Below are positions 30,942 through 41,947 of a stretch of DNA of 63,938 nt, one piece after another. How positions within the stretch are numbered: the first letter of the stretch is position 1; each line of letters starts with the position of its first letter. Position numbers and translations under genes: made by a program. The notes beneath the pieces were generated by a model. The model was not told the origin of the DNA and did not search any database. It was given only the letters and a program-made list of their open reading frames with translations. Source of the DNA: Microbacterium enclense (GTDB lineage Bacteria; Actinomycetota; Actinomycetes; Actinomycetales; Microbacteriaceae); the NCBI RefSeq assembly GCF_004022425.1, contig NZ_RBZY01000013.1:1-63938 (forward strand), read 5' to 3'.

Positions 30942-32019
30942 TTCCCCCGAAGAACCCGTCGTCGAGCGGCTGTACGCCGACGGCGTCGCCATGGTCCAGC
31001 TCCTGGGCCCCCACGACCGCCTGCTGCGCGTGGTCGAGAAGGAGCACCCCGACGTCGACGTCCACGTGCGCGGCAACGAGATCACCCTCACGGGCGGCGC
31101 GTCCGCGGTGGCCGCGGCCAAGGGGCTCGTCGACGAACTCCTCACGATGACGCGCAACGGTCAAGGACTCGACCCGGCCGACGTGTCGAGTTCGAGCCGG
31201 ATCCTGCGCTCCGACGGCGGCCCCCGTCCGTCCGAGGTGCTCGGCGAGGCGATCCTGTCGTCGCGCGGCAAGGTCATCCGTCCCAAGACCCTGGGGCAGA
31301 AGGCGTACGTCGATGCGATCGAGGAGAACACCATCGTGTTCGGCATCGGTCCCGCGGGTACGGGCAAGACCTACCTCGCGATGGCGAAGGCCGTGCAGGC
31401 GCTGCAGCGCAAAGAGGTCAGCCGCATCATCCTCACGCGCCCGGCGGTCGAGGCGGGGGAGCGATTGGGATTCCTTCCCGGGAGCCTCACCGACAAGATC
31501 GACCCGTACCTGCGCCCGCTGTACGACGCGCTGAACGAGATGATGGACCCCGACATCGTGCCCAAGCTCATGGCGACGGGCACGATCGAGGTGGCGCCGC
31601 TGGCCTACATGCGCGGCCGCACTCTCAACGACTCGTTCGTCGTGCTCGACGAGGCCCAGAACACCACGCCCGAGCAGATGAAGATGTTCCTCACGCGCCT
31701 CGGGTTCGGCACGCGCATGGTGGTCACCGGTGACATCACGCAGATCGACCTCCCGCAGGGCGCGTCGGGGCTCCGTCTCGTCACGCGCGTGCTCGGCGAC
31801 ATCGACGACATCCACTTCTCGTACCTCACCAGCGCCGACGTCGTGCGTCACACGCTCGTGGGTCGTATCGTCGATGCGTACAGCGAGTACGACGAGAAAC
31901 GTCTCGTCGCCCGCCGCGAACGCGACGAGGCCTCCGAGTTCGCCGGTCGTGCCGAACGCCGCAGCGCAGCCCGTCCCGCGGGTCCGCGCGATCACCTCCC
32001 GAGACGAAACCGCTCATGA
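30934..32019 (+). CDS. phoH: PhoH-family ATPase
   Basis: A cytoplasmic P-loop ATPase linked to RNA metabolism, 361 residues. An N-terminal KH-like region precedes the Walker A motif G-P-A-G-T-G-K-T at 139-146; D-E-A-Q-N is the Walker B/DEAQ motif, followed by T-G-D. GTG 30934 lies within the hinT 3' end. Co-transcription with ybeY is conserved and suggests a shared rRNA quality-control role. Confidence 0.93.
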   Translation: MADSPEEPVVERLYADGVAMVQLLGPHDRLLRVVEKEHPDVDVHVRGNEITLTGGASAVAAAKGLVDELLTMTRNGQGLDPADVSSSSRILRSDGGPRPSEVLGEAILSSRGKVIRPKTLGQKAYVDAIEENTIVFGIGPAGTGKTYLAMAKAVQALQRKEVSRIILTRPAVEAGERLGFLPGSLTDKIDPYLRPLYDALNEMMDPDIVPKLMATGTIEVAPLAYMRGRTLNDSFVVLDEAQNTTPEQMKMFLTRLGFGTRMVVTGDITQIDLPQGASGLRLVTRVLGDIDDIHFSYLTSADVVRHTLVGRIVDAYSEYDEKRLVARRERDEASEFAGRAERRSAARPAGPRDHLPRRNRS

Positions 32020-32483
32020 CGATCGAGATCAACAACGAATCCGGCCACGACGTCGACGAGCAGGTGCTGCTGCGTCTGATGGAGTACAACCTCGCCGAAC
32101 TGCATGTCAGCCCGGATGCCGACGTCGCCATCGTGCTCGTGGACGAGGGCGCCATGGAATCCCTGCACGTGCAGTGGATGGACGAGCCCGGTCCCACCGA
32201 CGTCCTGAGCTTCCCGATGGACGAGCTGCGCCCCGGAACCGAGGACGCGCCGACCCCCGCCGGACTCCTCGGCGATATCGTGCTCTGCCCCGCGGTGGCC
32301 GAGACCCAGGCCGTCACCGCGAAGCACTCCACGCAGGACGAGCTGATCCTCCTCACCACCCACGGCCTGCTGCACCTCCTCGGCTTCGACCACGCCGAGC
32401 CCGATGAGGAGCGCGAGATGTTCGGTCTGCAGCGCGAGCTCATCAGCGGTTTCCAGGCCGTCGAGCGCCGCCGCCGCGCATGA
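32016..32483 (+). CDS. ybeY: Endoribonuclease YbeY
   Basis: A metal-dependent RNase for 16S rRNA 3' maturation, 155 residues. The zinc motif H116-x3-H120-x5-H126 is intact (H-G-L-L-H-L-L-G-F-D-H). It overlaps phoH and the CNNM gene by 4 bases each. Confidence 0.96.
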   Translation: MTIEINNESGHDVDEQVLLRLMEYNLAELHVSPDADVAIVLVDEGAMESLHVQWMDEPGPTDVLSFPMDELRPGTEDAPTPAGLLGDIVLCPAVAETQAVTAKHSTQDELILLTTHGLLHLLGFDHAEPDEEREMFGLQRELISGFQAVERRRRA

Positions 32484-33796
32484 CCGAGGCTCTTCTTCTC
32501 GTCGCCGCGCTGGTCCTCGTCGCCTTCGGGGGCTTCATGGCGGCGTCCGAAGCAGCGCTGGGCGTCACCTCCCGTGCCGACCTGGTCGAGCTCGGCGCGG
32601 CCGGACGCAACGCGCGCTCTCTGCAGCGCATCGCAGATGACCCCAGCGCGCACGTCACCGCGGTGGTGTTCATCCGCGTTCTGGCCGAGACGACCGCCGC
32701 GGTCCTTGTCGCGGCGGCCTTCATGCTGCTCTTCGACAACATCTGGCTTGCCCTCGTCGCCGCGGCCGTCCTCATGACGGGCATCTCGTTCGTGGCCGTG
32801 GGCGCGAGCCCGCGGGCCGTCGGCCGCCAGCACGCGACCGGGCTTCTCCGCGGCGGAGCTCCGGTCATCCGCGGCATGCGGATCCTGCTCGGCCCGCTGG
32901 CACACGGTCTCGTCGCCGTGGGCGACCGCATCACGCCCGGCGTCTCGCACTCGACCTCGTTCGCCTCTGAGGAGCAACTGCTCAGCATCATCGACGAAGC
33001 CGCCGAGAACGAGCTCATCGAGGAAGACGATCGCGAGCTCATCCACTCGGTGTTCGACTTCACCGACCGCTATGTGCGCGAGGTCATGGTGCCGCGGACC
33101 GACATGGTGACGGTGGATGCCACGGCCACCACGCGCGAGGCGCTGGCGCTGTTCCTCGACAAGGGTGTCTCGCGCGTCCCATTGGCGGACGACGAGGCCG
33201 ACGACGTCGTCGGCATGCTGTACCTGAAGGACCTCGTGCAGTTCGGATTCCGCGAGGAGGCCGGCTGGCGCGACGCGCCGATCCGCCGGATCGCACGTCC
33301 GGCGGTGTTCGTCCCCGAGACGATGAAGGCCGAAACCCTTCTGCAGCAGATGAAGAAGGATGCCGTGCACGTGTGCCTCGCGGTCGACGAGTACGGCGGG
33401 GTCTCAGGCCTGGTCACCCTCGAAGACCTCATCGAGGAGCTCGTCGGCGAGATCTCCGACGAGTACGACGCCCCCTCGACAGAGGTCGTGCCGCTCGACG
33501 ACGGCCGGTTCCGCGTCAGTGCGCGTCTCGGGCTCGACGAGGTCGGCGACCTGTTCGGACTCGAGCTGGACGACGAGGACGTCGACTCGATCGGTGGCCT
33601 GCTCGGCAAGGCCCTCGGCCGGATCCCCCAACCCGGCGCCACAGCCGAACACTCCGGTCTGATCATGACCGGTGGAGCGTCGCGCGGACGCAACCGCGGT
33701 ATCGCGACCGTGATCGTCGAGCGCGCCGAGGACGACGACGAAGAAACCGACGAGACGGCGCCCGCGGGTTCCGCCCGCGAGAGGAACGACAGATGA
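32480..33796 (+). CDS. CNNM/CorC-family transporter
   Basis: A hemolysin-like membrane protein, 438 residues: a DUF21/CNNM transmembrane domain (about 1-180), paired CBS domains (about 200-330, with M-V-P-R-T-D-M-V and V-D-E-Y-G-G-V-S-G-L-V-T-L-E-D) and a CorC/HlyC C-terminal domain. The family is implicated in Mg2+ or Co2+ handling. Its place between ybeY and era is conserved in actinobacteria. Two further CNNM genes lie at 60783-63190. Confidence 0.92.
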   Translation: MTEALLLVAALVLVAFGGFMAASEAALGVTSRADLVELGAAGRNARSLQRIADDPSAHVTAVVFIRVLAETTAAVLVAAAFMLLFDNIWLALVAAAVLMTGISFVAVGASPRAVGRQHATGLLRGGAPVIRGMRILLGPLAHGLVAVGDRITPGVSHSTSFASEEQLLSIIDEAAENELIEEDDRELIHSVFDFTDRYVREVMVPRTDMVTVDATATTREALALFLDKGVSRVPLADDEADDVVGMLYLKDLVQFGFREEAGWRDAPIRRIARPAVFVPETMKAETLLQQMKKDAVHVCLAVDEYGGVSGLVTLEDLIEELVGEISDEYDAPSTEVVPLDDGRFRVSARLGLDEVGDLFGLELDDEDVDSIGGLLGKALGRIPQPGATAEHSGLIMTGGASRGRNRGIATVIVERAEDDDEETDETAPAGSARERNDR

Positions 33797-34686
33797 GCGA
33801 CACCAGATCCGGCTTCGTGACGTTCGTCGGCCGCCCGAACGTGGGCAAGTCGACTCTCACGAACGCGCTCGTGGGCGAAAAGGTCGCGATCACGAGTGAC
33901 AAGCCGCAGACCACCCGCCGCGCGATCCGCGGCATCGTCAACCGTCCGGGCGGTCAGCTCGTGGTCGTCGATACGCCTGGCATCCATCGTCCGCGGACAC
34001 TCCTGGGGCAGCGCCTGAACGACCTGGTGGAGCAGGTGCTCGGCGACGTCGACGTGATCGCGTTCTGCGCACCGGCGACCGAGAAGGTGGGCCCGGGCGA
34101 CCGGCGGATCGCCGAGTCGCTCTCCGGCTACCCGCGCGCGAAGAAGATCGCGCTGGTGACGAAGACGGATGCCGCGACCCGCGAGCAGATCACCGAGCGT
34201 CTCATCGAGGTCGACGCGCTGCGCGAGGACTGGGCGGCCGTCATCCCGCTGTCCGCGGTCACGCGCGACCAGCTCGACGTGTTGAGCGACGAGCTGCTCG
34301 CCCTCATGCCGGAGGGGCCCGCCCTCTATCCCGACGACGTCGTGACCGACGAGTCGCTCGAGGACCGCATCGCCGAGATCATCCGGGAGGCAGCGCTCGA
34401 CGGCGTGCGCGATGAACTGCCGCACTCCATCGCGGTGACGATCGAAGACGTCGCGCCGCGCGAGGATAGCGACCTCACCGATGTGTTCGCGAACATCGTC
34501 GTGGAGCGCGACAGTCAGAAGGCCATCATCATCGGCCACAAGGGTTCCCGACTGGCGAGCGTCGGAGCCCGCGCACGCCAGGGCATCGAGCCGCTCGTCG
34601 GCGGCCGGGTGTACCTGTCCCTGCACGTCCGCGTGGCCAAGGAATGGCAGCGCGACCCCAAGCAGCTCGGTCGTCTCGGCTTCTGA
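33793..34686 (+). CDS. era: GTPase Era
   Basis: A 30S assembly GTPase, 297 residues. G1 G-R-P-N-V-G-K-S-T is at 13-21, D-T-P-G-I-H-R-P and T-K-T-D follow, and the C-terminal KH domain includes V-E-R-D-S-Q-K-A-I-I-I-G-H-K-G. The start overlaps the CNNM stop by 4 bases. End of the lepA-to-era cluster. Confidence 0.97.
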   Translation: MSDTRSGFVTFVGRPNVGKSTLTNALVGEKVAITSDKPQTTRRAIRGIVNRPGGQLVVVDTPGIHRPRTLLGQRLNDLVEQVLGDVDVIAFCAPATEKVGPGDRRIAESLSGYPRAKKIALVTKTDAATREQITERLIEVDALREDWAAVIPLSAVTRDQLDVLSDELLALMPEGPALYPDDVVTDESLEDRIAEIIREAALDGVRDELPHSIAVTIEDVAPREDSDLTDVFANIVVERDSQKAIIIGHKGSRLASVGARARQGIEPLVGGRVYLSLHVRVAKEWQRDPKQLGRLGF

Positions 34687-34715
34687 GCCGGGCGCTCGCG
34701 GCGAGAGGACTCACG

Positions 34716-35663
34716 ATGGCGAAGCAATGGAGGGCGCACCGGCCCGGTCCGGTCGACGACTGGACGTTCGACGAGGTGGACGTGCCGCACCCGGGCCCGG
34801 GCGAGGTCACGATCCGCGTCCGTGCCGCCGGGATCAACCCCGCGGACGCCAAGCACGTCGCGTCCGCGCGACCCGGTGCCGAGTTCCCCGTCGCCATCGG
34901 GTACGAACTCTCCGGCGAGGTCACGGCGGTCGGCCCCGACGCGGTCGGCGGCTCGGGCGACCTCGCGGTCGGCGATGAGGTCGTGGCGTTCCGCGTCCAG
35001 GGCGCTTACGCGACCGAGCTCACCATCCGCGCGCGCGACGTGTTCGCCAAGCCGGCAACGCTCTCGCACGCCGAAGCCGCGAACCTCCTGCTCGCCGGCA
35101 CGACCGCGGCCGAGATGATCCAGGTCACGCGTGCGGTCGAGGGCGAGACGGTGCTGTTGCACGCCGCGTCGGGCGCGGTGGGTGTGTCGCTCCTCCAGCA
35201 GGCGCGGGCGCTCGGCATCCGGGTCATCGGCACGGTCGGTCGCGACTCCGCGGAGTCGGCGGAGCGGGTCCGCCGTTTCGGCGGCATCCCGATCGCGTAC
35301 GGCGACGGGCTGCAGGAGCGCGTCGTCGAGGCGGCCGCCGGCCGGCCGGTCGCCGCGGCGTGGGACGCCGTCGGCACGGACGAGGCGATCGACGTCTCGC
35401 TCGCGCTCGTCGCAGAACGCGACCGCATCGTCACGATCGTGTCCCCGCAGCGCGCCGAGTCCGACGGCATCCTGTGGATCGCCGGGTCGCGGCCCGCGAG
35501 CGCCCGCTTCCGCGACATCGCCCGCGCACACGTCCTGGAGCTCGCGGCATCCGGTGTTCTCGAGGTCCCCGTCGCCCGCATGTTCCCGCTTGCCGACGCA
35601 GCGGAGGCGGTCCGGTTCGTGATGCAGGGGCACCCCGGCGGCAAGGTCGCGCTCCTGCCGTGA
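34716..35663 (+). CDS. Zinc-free NADP-dependent oxidoreductase (quinone oxidoreductase-like)
   Basis: A 315-residue medium-chain dehydrogenase/reductase. The N-terminal GroES-like domain (A-A-G-I-N-P-A-D, G-Y-E-L-S-G) is followed by a Rossmann fold with A-A-S-G-A-V-G-V-S. The zinc-binding cysteines are absent, placing it among quinone/enoyl reductase-type enzymes. It begins 29 bases after era but has no fixed partner. Substrate unknown. Confidence 0.88.
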   Translation: MAKQWRAHRPGPVDDWTFDEVDVPHPGPGEVTIRVRAAGINPADAKHVASARPGAEFPVAIGYELSGEVTAVGPDAVGGSGDLAVGDEVVAFRVQGAYATELTIRARDVFAKPATLSHAEAANLLLAGTTAAEMIQVTRAVEGETVLLHAASGAVGVSLLQQARALGIRVIGTVGRDSAESAERVRRFGGIPIAYGDGLQERVVEAAAGRPVAAAWDAVGTDEAIDVSLALVAERDRIVTIVSPQRAESDGILWIAGSRPASARFRDIARAHVLELAASGVLEVPVARMFPLADAAEAVRFVMQGHPGGKVALLP

Positions 35664-35690
35664 GTCGCACCCGCGCCGGCCGTGCCGTGA

Positions 35691-37589
<1,899 letters not shown>

Positions 37590-37596
37590 TCGTCAT

Positions 37597-37661
37597 CGCG
37601 TGAGGGGCCGATATCTGTCGCCGGACGGCACCGGAAGCGACAGTTATCGACCCCTCACGCG
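37597..37661. repeat. Palindromic intergenic repeat, complete copy
   Basis: Arms 37597-37621 and 37637-37661 pair over 25 positions with two mismatches, around a 15-base loop that itself contains two CCGG. The outer 11 bp are perfect. It lies between convergent leuA and the UPF0126 gene, whose stop codon is inside the right arm. A partial copy lies at 1-29. It can serve as a bidirectional terminator and is also REP-like. Confidence 0.8.
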
Positions 37662-38359
37662 TCGGCGTCGGGGATGACCGGGATGCCGGTGGTCTCGACC
37701 GCGACCTTGCGGCGGTAGAGCTTGCGCTGTTCGGGCAGGGAGAGGTCGAACAGCACCGCGAGGACGCGAATGACCGTCGTGACGACCACACCGATGACCG
37801 CAGCCACCGGGAGCGGCACGCCGAAGGCCGCGACCGTCGCGAGCACCGCGCATCCGCCGCCCGCCGCCACCGCGTAGAGCGACCCGACGTGCATGATCGC
37901 GACGGGAAGTCCCATCAGCACATCGCGCAGCACGCTGCCGCCCGCCGCAGCCACGACGCCGACGAACACCGCCGGCACCTCCGGCAGCCCGAGCGCGAGC
38001 GCCTTCGATGTGCCGAACGCGCCGAACAGTCCGATGACGACGGCGTCGAGCATGATGATCGCGCGGTTCAGGCGCTGGAAGATCCCCGAGAGCAGCATTC
38101 CGACAAGCGAGGCAACGACCGCCGTGAGGAGGTACCAGTTGTTCTGGAGCGTCGCGGGCGTGAGTCCGAGCAGCAGGTCGCGGATCAGGCCGCCGCCCAT
38201 CCCGAGCAGGATGCCGATGATCGCCACGCCCAGGAGATCGAGACGCCGCTGCCCCTGGAAGCCGGAGGCGAACAGCGCGCCCTGCACCCCGCCCAGGGCG
38301 ACGGCGGTGAGGTCTGCCCACAGCGGGATGATGAAGACGGGTGGGTTCACGGCATCCAT
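37655..38359 (-). CDS. UPF0126/TRIC-like membrane protein
   Basis: A 234-residue integral membrane protein with two repeats of three hydrophobic segments, each repeat ending in a G-G-x-x-R-D motif (G-G-G-L-I-R-D-L-L-L and G-G-S-V-L-R-D-V-L-M). This is the UPF0126 (YadS/YicG) family, related to trimeric intracellular cation channels. An AGGAGA ribosome binding site supports the ATG at 38359. It is divergent from recO. Confidence 0.88.
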   Translation of the reverse strand: MDAVNPPVFIIPLWADLTAVALGGVQGALFASGFQGQRRLDLLGVAIIGILLGMGGGLIRDLLLGLTPATLQNNWYLLTAVVASLVGMLLSGIFQRLNRAIIMLDAVVIGLFGAFGTSKALALGLPEVPAVFVGVVAAAGGSVLRDVLMGLPVAIMHVGSLYAVAAGGGCAVLATVAAFGVPLPVAAVIGVVVTTVIRVLAVLFDLSLPEQRKLYRRKVAVETTGIPVIPDADA

Positions 38360-38432
38360 TCTCCTGTCGACGGAGCGCGGCCCCGCGCGCGGCGCACCGC
38401 CGACTCCCGGGGTCGCGGGCGGATAATGGACT

Positions 38433-39161
38433 GTGCCCACCTACCGCGATGAAGTCGTGGTCCTGCGTACCCACAAGCTCGGGGAGGCGGACCGCATCGT
38501 CACCCTCCTGAGCCGTCGCCACGGCAAGATCCGCGCGGTGGCGAAGGGTGTGCGGCGCACCTCGTCGCGGTTCGGTTCGCGGCTCGAGCCGTTCATGGTC
38601 GCCGACGTGCAGATGTACCAGGGCAGGAACCTCGACATCGTGCAGCAGGCCGAGTCGCTCGGCGCGTACGGCGCGGACATCGCGCAGCACTACGATCGCT
38701 ACACGACCGCCAGCGCGATGGTCGAGACGGCGGACCGCTTGAACGAAGCCGAGGCGACGCCGCAGCAGTACCTGCTGCTGGTCGGGGGGCTCCGCGCCCT
38801 TGCGCGCGGCGACCACGCGGCGCGCAGCGTGCTGGATTCGTATCTGCTCCGCGCCATGGCCCTCTCCGGGTGGGCTCCCGGACTCGGGGAGTGCGCGCGC
38901 TGCGGCACGGTCGGCGAGCACGACTTCTTCCTCGCCCAGTTGGGCGGCGTCGTCTGTTCGGCGTGCGCGCCCGCGGGGTCGCCGCGGGTCGCCCACGACA
39001 CCGTCGCCCTGCTCCGCGCGCTCATCGCGGGGGAGTGGGACGTCGTGGATGCCGCCCCCCACCGCACCACCGCCGCCGCTTCCGGCCTCGTGGCCACCTA
39101 CGCGCAGTTCCACCTGGAGCGTGGCATCCGTTCCCTCTCGCACCTGGAATCGAGTCGATGA
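38433..39161 (+). CDS. recO: DNA repair protein RecO
   Basis: Loads RecA with RecR at gaps, 242 residues. The OB-fold N-terminus ([18 protein letters not shown]), central helical domain and a zinc site C-x2-C...C-x2-C (C-A-R-C, C-S-A-C) are visible. GATAAT at 38422-38427 lies 5 bases before GTG 38433, so the mRNA is probably leaderless. It overlaps uppS by 4 bases. Confidence 0.94.
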   Translation: MPTYRDEVVVLRTHKLGEADRIVTLLSRRHGKIRAVAKGVRRTSSRFGSRLEPFMVADVQMYQGRNLDIVQQAESLGAYGADIAQHYDRYTTASAMVETADRLNEAEATPQQYLLLVGGLRALARGDHAARSVLDSYLLRAMALSGWAPGLGECARCGTVGEHDFFLAQLGGVVCSACAPAGSPRVAHDTVALLRALIAGEWDVVDAAPHRTTAAASGLVATYAQFHLERGIRSLSHLESSR

Positions 39162-39964
39162 CCCCGAAGCCGTTCACGCACCGCAACGCCGAGCCGTACC
39201 GCCCCCTCGATTGGACGGGGGAGTACCCCCCGGCGTTCCCTAAGGGGGCGGTTCCGGCCCACGTCGCGATCGTGATGGACGGCAACGGTCGCTGGGCGAA
39301 CCGTCGCGGTCTGACCCGCATCGAAGGGCACCGCGCGGGCGAGGCCACCATCCTCGACATCGTCGCGGGGGCGATCCAGGCCGGAGTGACGCACCTGTCG
39401 CTGTACGCGTTCTCGACCGAGAACTGGACGCGCTCGCCCGAGGAGGTCCGCTTCCTCATGGGCTTCAACCGCGAGGTGCTCCAGCGCCGCCGCGACCAGC
39501 TGAACGAGTGGAACGTGCGGGTCCGCTGGTCCGGCCGCCGCCCGCGCCTCTGGGGGTCGGTCATCAACGAGCTGCAGGCCGCCGAACGTCTCACCGAGGG
39601 CAACGACGGACTAACGCTCACCATGTGCGTGAACTACGGCGGTCGCCTGGAGATCGTGGATGCCATGCGTCGCCTGGGCGAGGAGGTCGCCGCCGGTCGC
39701 CTGAAGCCGTCGGCGATCAGCGAGAAGCTGATCCGCAAGAACCTGTACCAGCCCGACATGCCCGACGTCGATCTCTTCATCCGGTCCAGCGGCGAACAGC
39801 GCACGTCGAACTTCCTCCTGTGGGAGTCGGCGTACGCCGAGATGGTGTTCCTCGACACGCTGTGGCCCGACTTCCGTCGTGCGCACCTGTGGGACGCGAT
39901 CGGGTCGTACGTCTCCCGCGATCGGCGCTTCGGCGGCGCCGTCGACACTCCGACAACGCACTGA
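39158..39964 (+). CDS. uppS: Isoprenyl (undecaprenyl) diphosphate synthase
   Basis: A cis-prenyltransferase that makes the lipid carrier for wall synthesis, 268 residues. The catalytic Asp41 lies in M-D-G-N-G-R-W; S-T-E-N-W and [14 protein letters not shown] follow, all diagnostic. Product chain length (C50 or C55) cannot be told by eye. recO-uppS coupling is conserved. Confidence 0.95.
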   Translation: MTPKPFTHRNAEPYRPLDWTGEYPPAFPKGAVPAHVAIVMDGNGRWANRRGLTRIEGHRAGEATILDIVAGAIQAGVTHLSLYAFSTENWTRSPEEVRFLMGFNREVLQRRRDQLNEWNVRVRWSGRRPRLWGSVINELQAAERLTEGNDGLTLTMCVNYGGRLEIVDAMRRLGEEVAAGRLKPSAISEKLIRKNLYQPDMPDVDLFIRSSGEQRTSNFLLWESAYAEMVFLDTLWPDFRRAHLWDAIGSYVSRDRRFGGAVDTPTTH

Positions 39965-40010
39965 CGGCAGTTTTCGGAATAAGCCCGTCACCCGAAAGGT
40001 TTCACGCGAC

Positions 40011-40703
40011 ATGACGGATGCCATCAAGATCGACGTGTGGAGCGATATCGCCTGCCCCTGGTGCTTCATCGGCAAGCGCAACCTCGAGAACGGCCTGGCC
40101 GCCACCGCCAATGACGACGACGCGCCCGTCGTCGAGATCGAGTACCACTCGTTCGAGCTCTCGCCCGACACCCCCGCCGACTTCGTCGGCGGCGAGGTCG
40201 ACTACCTCTCGCAGCACAAGGGCATCTCGCCCGCTCAGGCGCGCGAGATGCTCGATCGTGTCACCGGCGTCGCCGCCGAGGCGGGTCTCGCGTACCGCTT
40301 CGACATCCTCCAGCACACGAACACCGTGAAGGCGCACGAGCTGCTGCACTTCGCCAAGGAGCAGGGGCGCCAGCTGGACCTGTCCGAGCGTCTCATGTCG
40401 GCCTACTTCCTCGAGGGAAAGCACGTCGGCCGCGACGACGACCTCGTCGAGCTCGCCGTCGAGGTCGGCCTCGACGCCGACGACGCCCGCGAGGCGCTGG
40501 CATCCGGCCGGTTCCGCGACGCGGTGCGCGCCGACCAGGCCCAGGCCCAGGCGTACGGCATCAGCGGCGTGCCGTTCTTCGTGATCGACGGCAAGTACGG
40601 CGTCAGCGGGGCCCAGCCCGTCGAGGCCTTCACGCAGATCGCCCGCCAGGTCTGGGGCGAGCGTCGTGCCGCAGCGAGCGAGCCGGAGACCGCGCAGGCG
40701 TGA
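40011..40703 (+). CDS. DsbA-family oxidoreductase (FrnE-like)
   Basis: A cytoplasmic thioredoxin-fold protein of 230 residues with the active site C15-P-W-C18 at the start, a helical insertion and the cis-Pro segment G-V-P-F-F-V-I. It lacks a signal peptide, so it acts in the cytoplasm, as FrnE-type disulfide isomerases do. It starts 46 bases after uppS. Confidence 0.9.
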   Translation: MTDAIKIDVWSDIACPWCFIGKRNLENGLAATANDDDAPVVEIEYHSFELSPDTPADFVGGEVDYLSQHKGISPAQAREMLDRVTGVAAEAGLAYRFDILQHTNTVKAHELLHFAKEQGRQLDLSERLMSAYFLEGKHVGRDDDLVELAVEVGLDADDAREALASGRFRDAVRADQAQAQAYGISGVPFFVIDGKYGVSGAQPVEAFTQIARQVWGERRAAASEPETAQA

Positions 40704-40773
40704 CCCCTCCTCCCCAGCCCGCCCCGCGCCCTCAGCGACACCGCGCGGGCGCGGGGTCTGGGAGAATGGAACG

Positions 40774-41940
40774 ATGACCACGGCACTGGCCCCGACGCGC
40801 GCGCTGCGCATCGGCCCCATCGAACTCGACGCTCCCGTCGTACTCGCGCCCATGGCCGGAATCACCAACACGGCGTTCCGGCGACTGTGCCGCGAATACG
40901 GCGCCGGGCTCTACGTGAGCGAGATGATCACGACGCGCGCGCTCGTCGAACGAAACGACACCACGATGCGCCTGATCCGCCACCACGAGTCGGAGACGCC
41001 GCGCTCGATTCAGCTCTACGGTGTCGACCCGGCGACGGTCGAGTCCGCGGTGCGCATGATCGTCGAGGAGGACCACGCCGATCACATCGACCTCAACTTC
41101 GGGTGCCCTGTTCCCAAGGTCACCCGTCGTGGCGGTGGTGCCGCTCTGCCGTGGAAACTCACGCTCTTCCGCGAGATCGTCGAGCGCGCGGTCCGCGCCG
41201 CCGGCGACCGGCCGCTGACGATCAAGATGCGCAAGGGCATCGACGCCGACCACCTGACCTACCTCGAGGCCGGCCGGATCGCCGAGGGCGCGGGGGTCGC
41301 TTCGATCGCGCTGCACGCGCGCACGGCATCCGAGTTCTACTCCGGGAACGCGGACTGGAGCGCGATCACGAAGCTCAAAGAGACGGTGACGAGCGTCCCC
41401 GTGCTCGGAAACGGAGACATCTGGTCGGCGGCCGACGCGGTGCGGATGATGGATGAGACCGGCTGCGACGGCGTCGTCGTGGGTCGCGGCTGCCTCGGGC
41501 GCCCGTGGCTCTTCGGCGACCTCGCGCGCGCACTGGGCCGCCCCGGCGCCGCACCCGGCGAGCCCGTCGACGCGACGCTCGGCTTCGTGGCGCAGGCGTT
41601 CCGCCGGCACGCCGAGTTGCTGGTCGAGTTCTTCGAGGACGAGGGACGCGGATGCCGTGACATCCGCAAGCACGTCGCGTGGTACTTCAAGGGGTATCCG
41701 GTCGGCGGGGAGCTGCGGGCGAGCCTCGCGACCGCCTCGACGCTGCACGAGATCGACGACCTCCTCGCCACGCTGGACCTCGACGCGCCCTACCCGGGCG
41801 CGGCTGCCGAGGGCCAGCGCGGTCGCGCCGGGACGCCGAAGCGTCCGGCCCTGCCCGACGGCTGGCTCGATTCCCGCGAGATCGGCGACGCCGCCGGCCG
41901 CGCCCTCGCCGACGCGGAACTGCACCACAGTGGCGGGTGA
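40774..41940 (+). CDS. dusB: tRNA dihydrouridine synthase
   Basis: An FMN-dependent reductase of uridines in the tRNA D loop, 388 residues. A-P-M-A-G-I-T-N-T-A-F-R, N-F-G-C-P-V-P-K (catalytic Cys) and G-N-G-D-I are conserved. GAGAAT at 40762-40767 lies 6 bases before the ATG. Specificity within the Dus family is by homology only. dgt follows at once. Confidence 0.93.
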   Translation: MTTALAPTRALRIGPIELDAPVVLAPMAGITNTAFRRLCREYGAGLYVSEMITTRALVERNDTTMRLIRHHESETPRSIQLYGVDPATVESAVRMIVEEDHADHIDLNFGCPVPKVTRRGGGAALPWKLTLFREIVERAVRAAGDRPLTIKMRKGIDADHLTYLEAGRIAEGAGVASIALHARTASEFYSGNADWSAITKLKETVTSVPVLGNGDIWSAADAVRMMDETGCDGVVVGRGCLGRPWLFGDLARALGRPGAAPGEPVDATLGFVAQAFRRHAELLVEFFEDEGRGCRDIRKHVAWYFKGYPVGGELRASLATASTLHEIDDLLATLDLDAPYPGAAAEGQRGRAGTPKRPALPDGWLDSREIGDAAGRALADAELHHSGG

Positions 41941-41947
41941 GGCGGCG

